Positions 1 to 13,100 of a stretch of DNA of 64,000 nt are shown one piece after another (position 1 is the stretch's first letter; the number at the start of each line of letters is the position of its first letter). The DNA comes from Zarea fungicola (Eukaryota; Ascomycota; Sordariomycetes; Hypocreales; Cordycipitaceae). Where the stretch lies: the NCBI GenBank assembly GCA_900169235.1, contig FWCC01000357.1, positions 111,721 to 175,720 of the forward strand. Reading direction: 5' to 3'. The notes below the pieces were generated by a model. It worked only from the letters and a program-made list of their open reading frames with translations, ran no database searches and had not been told where the DNA came from. The position numbers and the translations under genes are program-made.

Positions 1-2159
1 TGTTCCCTTGCGGATTGTGGTTGTGTGCCAAAAAGCTCCTCAATGTCTTCTTCGTCAGAGGAGAAGTCAAAGTCTGAGTAGTCGACGTAAGTGGGTTCAG
101 TAAATGCGACCGTCTTGCGCTTGCGGCGGATGCCTTTGAAAGATGTCTTTGGTTTTATGGTTTGGTCTCCGAGCATAGTGGCAGAAAGCTGGTCGAATTA
201 GTTGATGCTGATGGAGAAGGAATACCGGGAGTTTGCTTACATCGATATTCCTATGCTTGTTTAGGCGGGCAAGTCTTTCTGTGGGCGTCTCGATGTGTTC
301 AGCAGGCAAATACCCTGGCCATGTTAGTGTCTGACGTTGGACTGTGATTCACGGCGGACAACGCACCAATGCTGCTGTCCTTGACGACGCGGACGAGCCA
401 CCAGTAGCTGTTGCTGTCGTCAAGAAGGACCATGGTATCACCCTTGGTGGCGTTTGCTTGACCTTCAACTGTGGCGACAAATGTGTGAAGGGCGTAGACA
501 AACTCAAAATCAATGTCCTCTGAATCATGTAAGCTTTCGTCCGAGCTGAAATCGTTAAAATCATGATCAAATGGGGTGGTGGGGTGGTTGTCATCAGCAG
601 TAGCATCATCTTCTTCTTGATTTCGGGGTGGCAGTAACTCGGCGGTGGAATCGATGTTGGGCCCTGTGGCATGGTCGGTTGTGTGCAATGGGGTTGTGGC
701 ACTCGAGTCCGTCGGTGATTCGGGCACTGTAAGCGTCGTTTCCGTATGAGATTGGCTAGCCAGCGTTGATTCGGAGGATAACTAATCCACGCGATTGTCT
801 TGCTGCTTCACTGGCTGTCGAATCTGGTTGTCGAGGCACAGTGCCTCTCTCTGGGTCAAGGGTGGCGTGTCGGGCTCGGCCTTGGCTGGTCCGATTTCGG
901 CATCGGTTTCTGGCTCTGATTTTGTGCGTAGATACTCACCGCACAGAGAGGTTGTGGACCGAGAAAGAAGAAGATGGCGAGGCTGCTGATTAACGGAGGA
1001 GGGTCGTGAGTGTGCAGAGAAGTAACGTGCTGCCGCTTGGCGACGAAACCTAGCACTGGTGGGAAGGGATGATACGCGACGTGGCCATGCGTCGGCGGCG
1101 GGTGCCGTAGTTAAGCTGTACACACCATCTTCTATCGAGGGGGAGCTCGAAATCTTGTCCATGAGGTCGTCGTCAAGGTCATCGATGGCATCGTCGAGAT
1201 CCTCCTCGTCGGAGGATGAGGGGCCATTATGAGCGGCGGCTATGGCGTCCTGCTCGTGCTGGCGGTAGGCGTCCATGGCGTCGGTGAGATCAGTTGCCTG
1301 TGCGTCGGGGTTTTTATCCTTTACAACGGCTAGGTCGTCAGCAGGATGACTGCTGTTGGCACTGGTTTTATGCGCTTGGTCGGGATCGGCAATGGCAGGA
1401 AGGGTTGGGCTGCGGAGAAGATCTTGGGCGGTTTCGTGAGCAACGTCGCGGAGGGTTTCGGCCTGGTGAGGAGCGAAGTGATTGCCGTCTGGGTCGAGTC
1501 GCGGATGAGATTGGTCTTGCGCCGACGGACCGTGGTGATCTTGGAGGTCGATCGTGTCTGTCACGATGCAACGACGAGGGAGGTGTTAGCAGCGATGTCA
1601 AGATGTTTGCTGTGGTGCGAAGCCGTCAAACTCAATTGCGCCCGCTGTGCGGATGCTGTCTTGTGTTTCTGATCCTTTGTCCTTGCACACCTTTTTTTTT
1701 TTTTTTCCCTTGACACACCGCGAACTGGCAACCGTGCTAGACACGCGCTCGAGACAAAGCAAGAAGGCTCGGGTTGAGTGTGAAACAAGGCCAGGTACGG
1801 TGGTGACTGGAATGTAGTATCTGGTGTCGGATGGTCCACGCTAGCATGGAATCCGGGGGCGGATGAATGGAGGACAGCAAAACAGCAAAACACAATTGAG
1901 TATGCAGTCGAGATGGTTATGGGAAGGGGAAGAGATGGACGACGCGAAAACCAAAAAGAGTAGCAATTAAAAAAAAAAAAAAAGAGAAGCGCAGGCGGCA
2001 GGGAAGACCTTTCAAACGCTGGTACTGGAGAGACAGGGGACAAGGGGCCAAGGTTCCGGGGTGGGAGGGAGGAGGGCAATTGAGGAGCTGTAGCGCTGGA
2101 TGGGCAGGGATCGGGTAGCATTGAAACGTACCGGCTCTGATGATGGATGGCCTAGTCAT
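1..2159 (-). CDS. SH3-domain protein, Bud14-like, truncated by the left window edge
   Basis: The product has an SH3 domain (VYALHTFVATVEGQANATKG through SSIGYLPAEHIETPTERL) in an acidic, disordered protein. This layout is typical of fungal Bud14-like proteins, which in yeast regulate type 1 phosphatase Glc7 and polarised growth. Proposed exons on the minus strand are 2159-2132, 1557-940, 726-367, 314-241 and 188 to beyond the edge. Introns 315-366 and 189-240 are certain: 52 bp each, phases fit and CTAAC-like branch sites are present. The first exon encodes MTRPSIIRA and joins in phase to DTIDLQD across a 574-bp intron (1558-2131) with GTACGT donor, GCTAAC branch and CAG acceptor. Without it the large exon has no early ATG. 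The intron at 727-939 (GTGAGT to TTACAG) is inferred because reading through meets a TAG at 782-784. The C-terminus lies outside the window. Confidence 0.75.
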
Positions 2160-4833
2160 GGTGAAGAGAGCGACAGACAAGGTGGCCGAGGCGGCGGCGG
2201 CTTGTGGGAAGGGGAATTGTGACCAGCCTCCGTGTTGGTGTCGTTGCGGGTTGTTTGCCAGGTTTTGACGGGGATGGAAATTAAGGTGATGAGGGTAGCA
2301 AACCAAAGGCGGGCCAGGGCAGCTCTAAAAAAAAAAAAAAATAGGACCCAGACGACCAAGAACCCCAGGGCAGAACCAGACTTTGAGAGTGAGAGCGAGC
2401 GTTAGTTGGAGCCGGCGCCGCGCGTGTGAGAGCGGGGGCAAATGGTAGGCAGGGGGGGCAAGGAAGAGGAGGCTAGATTTACTACCCCTGACAGAAATGT
2501 TTGGTGTGGGTGGCCTGTCATTTCCCAATGTATGGCAAGGATGGACTAACTAGTTAGTCGACTAAAGCAATGTACCTGGATATGCCGTCAACACATGGCA
2601 GCTTGGACAGGAATATGGACAGGGAATGAGGCAGTGAGAGAATGAACGACTTTGATTATGTGGAATCTATAGTGATGCCGGCGATGACCGACGGGGATTG
2701 CCTATGCATGGTAATAGTGCAGATTACTACGGAGTAATGGCTACTAAATACTAGGTAGTAAGTAGTTGACCGATGTGTTATATGTGGATGTGTCAGCCCA
2801 CGCCGGCGAGATATCGAGCTTGCCGTGCATTGAAACCGATGACCATTTACATTGGTTAGTAGAGGACTAGAGGTACATAGGTACCCCATACAGACTACAG
2901 CGAGCCGCTGAGCTGAGCTATTTCCGTAACTTCTGGTACCAAACCGGGTACCTGTAAGCGGGAAAACGCCTGTAACCGGTCAAACCCCATTTTATGTACA
3001 AGAACTCAGCCCAAGAGGCTGGTTGGTGGTGGTGGTGGTGGCTGGGCATTCATTGGCCGTTACAATATACTGCACCATCTCCGTACATTTTTATTTTATT
3101 TTTAATTCTACGCCATGAATTCTGCTGCTTGGCCAAATCGTAGTTTGAAAACTGCACTCAATACGGAGTAGCACATGTCAATAGATCCTCAAGCATCGGC
3201 TCCGTAGTAAAATTACTATGGCACATGGTAAGCTATTATATGCAAGGTACGGAGTCCGGTTTGCCAGTTGGCTCAGCCCGTCTCTAGATTCCGCCTTGTC
3301 CGGTCAGCCACCAACATCTCACTCAAAGCATCTCTACATGTTTCACGCCATTAATGCCAACCATTGGCTCATCACCAATACAAGCAGATGGAAACAGCAG
3401 TCTTTCTTTCTACATATGTATGCATATTTTTATAAAATAAAATAAAAACTCCATCGGATATCAAGTTTTGCTACCAATGTTAAAGACCACAATTACTTCA
3501 ATATAGCCCATGCTCCCATTCACAAAAGATCACCAAAGGCAGTCATGGCCGACCGACAGTGCGGGTCAGTGGTCAGCGACTGATGCCAAACGAGAAACCG
3601 ACAAGGGTCTACTCCCAGTATTCCTACGGAGTCCATCTTTGCGAATGTCACCGGTCATCTTGCCCTTGGGCTACTTCCACTAGATGGTTACAAAAGAAGA
3701 TGGAAAAGGCACGAATCCCTGCTCTCTACGGAACCCCAATATACTGGTACATCATTTTAAAACAGCATCTCAATTTATGGATAACATCACAAATGCTCCG
3801 AAAATCGACGTCTGTGCATTTTCTTTTTATATTAATGAAACCGTTTCAATACCCATTTTTATACCCAGCAGCAAGCCTCACATCACATAATGGCCATCTA
3901 TACAAACCCAACTGAGCAAGTTTAAGCAATCCAAATCTGCCATCCAAGACATTCTGTCGCACGACACAGCCGTGTAACCATGTGGCAAAACGAAATACGC
4001 CATCATACTTTTGAATCCTTTTTTCCAGACTGGGATTGCACGATGTTGAGCTGCTGTTACGTCTTTTCTACACACACGCACGGGATTGAGGTCCAAGGGG
4101 CCCGCAGCCAGCCCTGCCCAATGCGCCCTGTCAAATCCCATGATCTACGCTTGCTTACGCCTCTCAGCAGCCTTGTCCACCTTCCTTTATTTCTAAGAGG
4201 AATAGTAAACAAGTGTACAGATTACTCCCTACAGAATCCTTAATAAAAATCCATGCCTCGGCATACAGGCTATACATAGTACATATATAAGCACCTTGTT
4301 CTTCGACTCCAAGCTTCCCTATTTCGTACCCATTCTGCTACGCCGTCCCCTCCAGCTAATGTTTCAGATTTACAAGTCAGTTGTTTAATTTATTAGTCTC
4401 TCAAAAGACGGAAAATAAATCACAAAGGTTTCTTGGCGGCATTATTAGCATAAACATATACATTTGGATTGGTAATTAATGCGTCGCCGGGACTGCTAGT
4501 TGTCCTCTAACTTCGACTTTGTACTAGTAATTTTTTTTGCGTCTCGTATTTTCGTAAAACCATTCATTTCCATGTTGAATTTTTTTTTCTTCTTTTCGTC
4601 CGCCCAAAAACTTTTTCCCAACCAGTAATAAAATATTTTATCCCGTTACAACAAGTCTGTGACCACTCAGTGACTCTCTAGATAGCAAAACCATATCGCC
4701 TCATGTTTGAGTCATATTTCTTTTGTCTTCTCTCTTCAAATGCAAAGCAAAGATACACCCGGCCATGCTGGCCAATGCTTGATACCGTAAACCATGCTAA
4801 AAGCAAATCAAAAATCAGAATCGTAAAGGACAT
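2160..4833. other. intergenic: promoter of the SH3 gene and 3' flank of NAD-GDH
   Basis: No convincing gene is seen. Next to the SH3 gene there is an A14 run near 2327. A GGT trinucleotide run lies near 3021-3042. The palindromic element TACGGAGTA occurs at 2728-2736 and 3162-3170, with 8-bp versions at 3248 and 3625. The stretch from about 4200 to 4830 is T-rich and probably holds the NAD-GDH 3' untranslated region. Open frames here are short and look non-coding. Confidence 0.6.
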
Positions 4834-7800
4834 CTATGCCTGGCTAATGGAAGCACGGCGGAGCTGCTCGGTGCCGTCCACACTGCCGTTGATAGCGGCC
4901 ATGCGCTTCGACATAAAGTCAAAGAAGGCAAACTGGCTCGGCTCGGCACCAAACTCGTAGACAAAACGGCTGGCCAGGTAGCTACCAAAGATGCTGCGGA
5001 GGTAGCTCTCGGGAACACGCTTGACAATCGTATCCATGCCAATCTTGTCCAGCAGAAGCTTGGGGAGGGCATCCTTCAGGATACCGTAGCGGATGCTCTC
5101 GTTGGTCCACAGATCCGACTTCTGGAGCTTCTCGTCCAGATCAGTAATGGCAATCGACAGCTTGTCAGACAGGATCGAGCGGGGCTCGCCAGTCTTCTCA
5201 TGTTCGCGCCAGATGGCCTCAAACTCGAGAGCAGCATTGTCGCAAATCTTGGCCTGGACGGAGCGAACATAGTCCTTGTAGAATTGGGGAGCCTCGCCAG
5301 TCTTGGCGTCGACGCACATGTTCTCAACAAAGCCAGCATCATCAAACGAGAGCGAAGCCAGGACCTCGAGCGAAGACGACGTAACACCGCCCTTGTTGGC
5401 AGAGGCATCCTTGTAGAGGATACAACCCGCAGCCTCCAGGCGGAGCTTAGCATCCTGGGTGATGAACAGGTTGGCACCCTCGACAATGTACGGAATGACA
5501 GACTTGCCGTCCTTGATCAGGCGGTTAACCGAGATAAGGTCGATGGACTCGGGGCGGCCACCACAGGGAACAAAGGCATCCGTCATGCCATTATCACGGA
5601 GGTGATAGGTGTTGCGGAACGAAGTACCGTTGGTAATGACCTCGCCGTTGGGGAGGGTAACGTTGTTGTCCTCGCACAGCACACGGTATCCGTCCTTGGA
5701 AAGCTTGGACATGTCGTATTCGACAACCATGGCACGGTTCTTGGCAAGACGGACAAGCTCGTCCTTGTCGAGACCGTTGGGGTCGGCAAGGACACCAGAG
5801 CCGTCGACGATGGCGGTGTACTTCTCATTACCGAGAAGGATTTCGTTGCTGCCCAGATCGCCGTCGGGACCACCAGTCTGCATCTTGCGAACAGTAGAGG
5901 GGTCGAGGTTCAACTTGCGGTAGATACCCTTGACGTACTCGCGGACCGACAGAGTGGTCATGCCGTACTTGTCGTGGGGAATACCACCAAGCTTGGGAGA
6001 CTTGCCAGTGAAGAACGACTTCCACCAGGGTGCACCACGGGCACGGGCGTGCTCGGTGGCCCAGTCAACAAGGTTGGCAGTGTTCTCATCGGGACCCATG
6101 AAGAGGATCTCCTGCTTGCCGTACAGATCCACCACGGGATTCTTGATACCGGGTGTCTCGGCGGGCAGCAGGAGATCGAGGATGGAGTCAATGTACTTCT
6201 CAAAGGCCTCCTGGGCGCGGTCCTGCTGCTTGGGGTCGAGCAGAATCACACCCTTGGATCCGCCTTCGGGAATATCCTTGTTCTTGCGCTGCTGGGTGCT
6301 AGCCAGGCCGTAGTTCTCGTCAAAGAGGTTACGGACGTTGATACCGTAAGCCTCCTTGCTGCGGGACTTGACGATACGGATACCGCCGCGAGAGATTTCA
6401 CGGAAGCGAAGATGGAAACCACGAGACTCGGCACCAATGACGAGGAACATGCCGTAGAGACGGCGGGGGTACTCAGCCATGGGGAGGAAGGAGGGGTCGA
6501 GACGGAAGCTGAGGGCGACCTTGGTGGGGGTGAAGTAGTTGGTCTTGAGGATGGCATTGTTGAAGACGCGGAAAGCGGTCATGACCATCTCGTCGTGCTC
6601 GTTGGAGACAGTCTTGGAAATCTTGTCCTTGAGCTTCTCATCGGAGAGGACCTCAACCTTGGGGGTGGGAGCAAGGAAGTGGGGATCAAAGTCGGGGCCA
6701 ACGCTCAAGTGGACACTGGCAAACGAGGCGTAGAGGGAGCGGACGAGCTCAGGGTATGACTGAATGATCTCGTAGATGTAGTCGGGGGTGAAGGTCTCGG
6801 TGCGGAGACGACGCTTGAGCTTGGAAAGGAGAGCGGCCTGAGCGCTGTCGTTGTGGTCGATGATTTCAGAGAGCGAGACGTACTCGGGGCCGAGACGGTT
6901 GAGGAAGTGCTGCACAAAGACCCAGGTGGCATGCGCGTAGACGGCCTCCTGCAGGCTCAGCTCGCCAGTGGCAAAGAGGTTGTGGAACTTGTTCTGGGGA
7001 AGGCAGTAAAGCAGGGAGATCTCCTTGGTGATCTGGTGGATGGACTCCTCCATGGGGGGGAAGTAGCCGCCCTCGGTGGAAGCGGGACGAAGGTAGATGG
7101 ACATGACGGAGATGCCGTTGGAGAACTGCTCGACGTACTTGCGAGAAGACGTGACGCCATAGTAATGGTACAGATCAGAAAGGGAAGAGAACAGGCCTCG
7201 GGCAGTACGTGTGCGGAAGGCAACAACGAGACGCTTCTCAACAGAGTCTTCAATGTCAAAGATCTCAATGACGGGGCCAGTACGGGTGACGGCGAGCTCA
7301 ATGATCTCTTGGTAGATCTGCTTGGTGTTCTCGGTGGCCTTTTGCCAGAAACCGTTGTCGGAGATGAGCTCAATGTTGGTCTCCTTGGGGTCGGTGTCCT
7401 CGACGCTCTGCTTGAAGTCGCACTTGTAGACGAAGTAGCAACGGAGGGTTGCCTTGGAATTGGGGCTGGCGCCCATGACGGCGGGGGAACGGAAAGTCTC
7501 AACACGGTACTTGGTGCTCTCGTGGTGATCGAGGTACTTGGCCTCAAGGCGGCTCTCGTAACGGGGGCCTTCGACGTTGGACTGGCCAGGCTCACTGGTA
7601 TCAATGTAGATGGCGTGGTCCTCGGCCTCCATGTCGAGGCGGATCTCCTCGCGCTTGTCCTCGCGGGCATTAGCCGCAACCTTGGCGGCGTAGAGGGAGG
7701 TAATCTGGTTGGCAATAACTTCGGGCTTCTCAATGCGGAAGTAAACGTCATCAATGCCAAGCTGCTCGTAGAACCAGCGAGTCTGCTCGTCAACGAGGGC

Positions 7801-8081
7801 CTCGGGGATCCAGCCATTGCCGAGGATGATGCTGCGGACTGGAGAGGTGTGTTAGTTGTGCCACTTGAGTATGCTGCATTGTGTGGTTTTCATGACTTAC
7901 CAGTCTTCATCTGCTCAATCTTGCCAGCAAACTCAGGGGCGACATAGCCGACGGTGGCTGAGCGAAGCTTGCGGTGGCCATTGCTGGTGTGAGAGGATAC
8001 GTGGGTGGGTTGAGGGGAGGGCAAGCGGCTTGAATCTTGCGAGGCCAGGTCGGCCAAGATCTTATTTCCTGATGTTGACAT
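4834..8081 (-). CDS. GDH2: NAD-specific glutamate dehydrogenase (large fungal type)
   Basis: The enzyme deaminates glutamate to 2-oxoglutarate and ammonium with NAD+, a catabolic step used when amino acids serve as carbon source. Exon 1 is 8081-7901 and exon 2 is 7838-4834. The 62-bp intron 7839-7900 (GTAAGT to CAG, branch CTAAC) restores the frame into VRSIILGNGWIPE. The product is 1,061 residues, the size expected for the fungal ~115-120 kDa enzyme. Conserved segments include GGSKGVILL (glycine-rich substrate/catalytic region), MGPDENTANLVDWA, and GGPDGDLGSNEI in the nucleotide-binding half. The chosen start encodes MSTSGNK. ATGs at 8177 and 8141 are in the same frame but lie in a stretch with a CTAAC...TAG pattern, suggesting a 5'-leader intron. 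Very long open frames on the opposite strand are codon-bias shadows. Confidence 0.95.
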
Positions 8082-10100
8082 GGTGGCGGGTTGTGTGCTA
8101 GGGCCAGAGGCGTTAGTTGTGTCAAGCTGAAGGCCAGGCATTGCTGTTGTGATGGAAGGAGAATTATATAGATGCAAGAGTATGAGAGCACAGGTGAGGA
8201 GAGGTGAGGAGAGGGTGAGAGGACGGAATGAGGAGAAGGAGGCAGATGAGTGAAGAGACTATGAGAGGTATCGTGAAGGGAACAGTGTATGGGAGGACGG
8301 GTCTTTTATACAAGACACGACAACGAGTCTCCAAACAAGCGGTCGCCAACACATCGTGTAAGTGAAGAGCAAGCAAACTGTTACTCAATAGTTTCGATGG
8401 CGACAGCCATGGGGGGTGTGAGATTAGGACAGGGTGATGGCAGGGGAATAATGGGGTGGCATGCTAGCATGGGCAGGTGTAGCACCCGTGACCAAGAGTG
8501 TCTGACGAGGGGGCGGCCATATTGGGGGAGTTTCTGGCTGTTGCGTACCATGCAGCAGCTTCCATGCAGGCGGAGCCGCTGAGTGGAGGAACTATGCAAG
8601 ACGAGAGGGAATAGAAAAAGAGAGCAGTGGAACGGGAAAAAGAAGAGTAGTCGGGACGGTGTCAGGAATAATTGTAGCAATGACCAAAGCGAAGCAAACG
8701 GTGAAGCCATCGTGAGGTGTGAGCGCAAGCGAATGTGGGCGTGGCCCTGACCGCTTAGTCTAGGCTTGCTCAGCACCAAAAGTTGCTGCTGGCCGGCTAC
8801 AGCTGGGAGACCGGCAGCCGCTCTGCCGGTGCCAGCTGGCAGCAAGTGCTCGTTTTCGCTTGCACTCGGTAGGGAGGGGAGGGCTCATCTGACCAGATCG
8901 CTCCCAATTGAGTGTGTTTTGTGTATTTGATTCGAAGGGCTCCTAGAGCGTAAAGAAATCGGCTTACCTGTGATGTAGAAGAATATGCTCGCGAGTCGGA
9001 AAAGGGAAATGGTTTACAATAGAGCTTTGCTATTGCTGCACAAATGATGCGCTGTTAGTACGATTCTGTTTTGCTGTCTCGCTGCTGCAGTGGCGGGGCA
9101 GTTTCTTTTTGGCGGGGCAATGCAGAGTAAAATGGCTTGCAGCAAACTCGAGGACGCAGACTGCAAGGGGGTCGAATGCAGCGGGAATAAGAGTCGAAAA
9201 GTGAAAGGGGGCAATTGAGAATCGCAATTGAATGAGCAGGATGCAAGTGATGGAGGTGTAATGAGCTGTTTGCACGGATGGAAGGTGATGTATTTATTGG
9301 AGAAGACGAGGGAGGGAGTTGGAGATAGGACCTGGATCGAGCGCCACTGGGCAAGCTTTTATTCAGGGCACACGCAGCAAAAGGGTCGCTGACGGGTACC
9401 CCGTTGCGGCGGGCGGCGCGGGTTTGACGGATCAGTGCTGGTCACTGGCACACTGGTCACCAGGTCCTAGGCGGCTACAGCAGGAGGGCAAAATTCCCCA
9501 GTGCTGTGATCCGCCTGTGTGCCAGGCACAAGTCGGCACTGTGAGACAACCCTGCCCCGGAAACAGAACCGAGCGGGCTACCTTGGAACCAGTAGGCGAC
9601 AGCGCCGGCCCCTCCGTAACAAATTTTGCGCTGGGTGCGTGGCTGCGTGACCTGTACCAAGAATGGAAATAATGGAAACGGAAGGCCGCCCGCCAGTGAC
9701 GCTCGTCGCTCAGGTACCTCAGCACAGCCCGTTCCTGGAATAGACAAGACTGAGACGAGGACACAATGACTCCCCATTGACTCCGTACTCGGCGTGGCAA
9801 AGGGAATGTGTAAAGGGTCGCGTGCTCGTGTTTTTTGGAACACGAGAGAATAGCCGCAGGACAAATTACGAAGAAAGAAGAGTTGCTTACCAACTGAAAA
9901 CTGTTTGCTCCAAAACAAGGTGAGAAGGTCTTGGGGAGAGAGGGACGTGTAGTATGTTGTTACTGCAGGTACTAGAGGGTCCCTGTAAAGAAAGAGAGAG
10001 CAGCTGGGAACAGCACTGGCACTCAGAATAATGGTTTGGGGGGAAAAGAAATGTTTGAATTAACAAATTAATAGTATTCAACTGCAAAACAAACTAGGCG
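8082..10100. other. upstream region of NAD-GDH
   Basis: This is the probable leader and promoter of NAD-GDH. It is purine-rich on the plus strand, so CT-rich in the sense of the gene, as is common in fungal leaders. A TACGGAGT element occurs in reverse at 9780-9787. No open frame has recognisable protein character or plausible splice partners. Confidence 0.5.
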
Positions 10101-13100
10101 AGGCTACCTTTAAGTATACTATTTACTGCAAAACCACACCCGATCATACACCCCAGAGCATGATAAGAATTTTTCTTTGCATCGTATGCCTTGATGCAGC
10201 TCCAGCACGGGTGAAAGCCACATTGCCCCAGACTGGCAACTTAGCGCATTAGTACGTGCCCGGTACGTAGCGGTACACGCCAACTGGACAGCTGCAAGAC
10301 GCCCGAAAAAGGGCCCCAGAGGACCGCTCCAACAGTGGAACCGTGGGCCGCAAAGGGGGCAACGGATGGGGAAGCATTGGTCGGCAGCCCAGGCTTGTCA
10401 ACTCTTGTGCAGGCCTCGTGGTGCCTTGGTTCTCCGCCAAAAACAATGCTAGAATCCTCCAGGCCTGAAATAGCCACTATGTGGAGGTGGGGCATGCACT
10501 GCAAAGAAATTTTCAATATCGGGCTGTAGCACGCCAGAGAAGAGTCAATTGTCGGCAGAAATTGGCAATTCGAGTTTCACAAAAAAGCGACGACCGAGGG
10601 CAATCGCCATGTCACAAATTTTCTCATCATTTACGACGTCGATTCGCATGGCAGCAGAATCCCTTATTTCTGTGATTTAAGTGGGTACTTCTTGATCCCC
10701 AAATCCACACCTGCACCAGACTTTTACAGTGGGCGATCGTGACGCCGCAATGTTGGAAAAAGTGAGGGATGAATTTTTTCTCTACAAAAGCTGACGGAAA
10801 ATAAAATAAAAGTACCTTTTTAGTACACCATTACCCAACCCAAGACCACCCTCAAACAAAGCACTAGGCCGCAAGAAGCAGTCGTGTTGGGCCCAGATGC
10901 CAGTTGCTAGGGACTTTGGGTTTTCCGGGGCTGCGCTGAACGGTCAGGAACTGCCAGGTGAGGCAGCTGATTTATTTTTGGGTGGGCTGCGGGTTGACCA
11001 CAGTGGATAGAACGCTGGAGTTTGAGGAGCCAGCCTGCATTTGGGGCCATTGTGGTGTGGTGCTTGGGGCACCCAGCGCCTGTCTCCAGTTGGGCCAAAG
11101 TGCAGCTTCCAGGCGCTACGTGGAAGGAACGAAAACGGTACGTACCTCCCAGCCAGCTAATGCAGTCCGTTAGGCAGGTACGTACCGACTGCCAATCACA
11201 GCATCTGGCGATGCCCATCATGCAAGCCCTTCCTCTGTCGGCTATTCTAGGCTCTGTCTTTTGCTTGTCCGTCTCAAACGGCGTCGCAATCCATGATGCA
11301 CCACCGTCCCATCCTAACAAGTCACAATCCTACGCCATTGTATCCCGCTTCAATGCATTTTCGAGCCATTATGCCAACAAAAGCATCATTGATGCCATTT
11401 CCATTGTCATTGTGTGGGGATGACAACTCCGTTTGATGCCCTCTAATCCATCCACTCTGACGCCCTCTCTCTCTCAATAGTAAGCACCTACCTATAGTCT
11501 AAATACGCCCACGAACAACTAACGGCTTGAGCTTCTCCGAGAACTTCCAAGAGAAATCACCTACCGTATCCGCTTCCGCGGGAGCCGGCAGGTCACAGTA
11601 AGCCTTCGCTTGGCCCAGGATATTGAACTTCTACGACCCCAACAAAAGAAAGACTTGCCGCTCTCTACCCACGGTGGTTCCGGTCCACTAATATCACAGA
11701 CCAGTCGACTTGCCCATACAGGTAATTGGCTTCACTGTGGCGTCGACAAGCCACAGACAGACAAAGCTTGTAAATGGTGATGCCACGGTGACGCATAATC
11801 CACTACTAAAACATGATATTCATGCGTCAGTTGTGTCAAGAATGTAGCGGAGAAATAATCCGATGCTCTTTTTCCAACCTGTTGCAGGGCCTTGTTCCAA
11901 GACTGAGTGAGGTCTGACTTGGTGGTGCTCATGAACCGACAGCCTGGATAACCAGCCGAGTATTTTAGCTCGCCCCGCGCTGAGTAGTTGAAAATTTTCG
12001 ATCAACTCGATCACCTCATTCGTATGTAAGCAAGTCACTCCAAAAATTATAACCAATTCTCCGGCAGTACCCCGACCAGAAATCCACCCATATGAGGCCC
12101 ATGGAGTGGAACATTCACATCGTCGCTCGCAGTACCATAACATTCGTACAATTTGTTTCGCACGACGTTTCTCGGTACTCGCACAAAGGCAACGGCCCGT
12201 CGTGCAGGACCCCTGGAGAGTCTTTTGCGCCCAACAGCGTTTCAAAATAGCCTGGTGGCGTCTTGGACAGCACAGCCTGTCACACTTATACGTTTTGTAG
12301 ACTTGCAGATCGATGTCCAAGTACACGGCAATGGCCAATGCAACATAAGAAAACTCTGCCTATCTATTCGTCCATGGACCCATGATATACAACCCGCTAC
12401 ACGGAGCCGAGATACGGAACGGATAGCGAGCTAATCAAGATCAAGGCAATATCTCAAGTTGTCGGGTATTTGAATACATATTTACATACCCGCCACCATC
12501 TGGGTCAGTCAAGTAAGGTAAGGTTTCTGGGATATTCTGGGGTTTATGGAGTGATACCAGGCTTCGAATGCTTGCATGAATACTGCTCTATGCGATGTTA
12601 GCGCCCACTGCTCACCCATCCGGCAGAGGCATTTTGAGAATGAAGAGGCTGCTTGATCCACCTGTCCGGATGCCATCGGCCTCCACAACGACAACGGCGA
12701 GTGGTTGCCGGAAACTATTGAAATGCACAGTCAATTTCTATTACCCCCAGTAAATTGTCTAGTCTGGCGGTTTTCCCAATTATAACTGGAGTGCAACAAT
12801 TATGCAAGTGCCAACTGAGAAAAAGCAGGCTGGATGGCGCAATAGTTGCTGGACATTCATTTCTCGCTATTTGTCTATAACGCAGGGGGTGTGCATGACA
12901 GACAGCACAGCAATGGCTGACGAAATTTTACTTGCTGTCTCTCGGGTAGTTAGCCATTTCGCAACTCGGACCGGTTCCGCCAGTGAGCACTTATACAAGA
13001 ACGACAGCGGCGTGATATAACGGACCCGAAGCTCTATACTACCCAGTCACCCAGAATATTGTACTAAGCTTGCCATCATTCAATGCTGCGTCTAGTGGCA

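Noticed and set aside
5200..6759. 519-codon plus-strand open frame over NAD-GDH
   Set aside because: Shadow of the sense gene; the sense strand has clear family motifs and the antisense product is repetitive Val/Leu/Gly-rich sequence.
11732..11932. 66-codon minus-strand frame beginning MSTTKSDLTQSWNKALQQVG
   Set aside because: The start looks protein-like but there is no recognisable family, no clear splice extension and no second feature; kept only as a possible relic.
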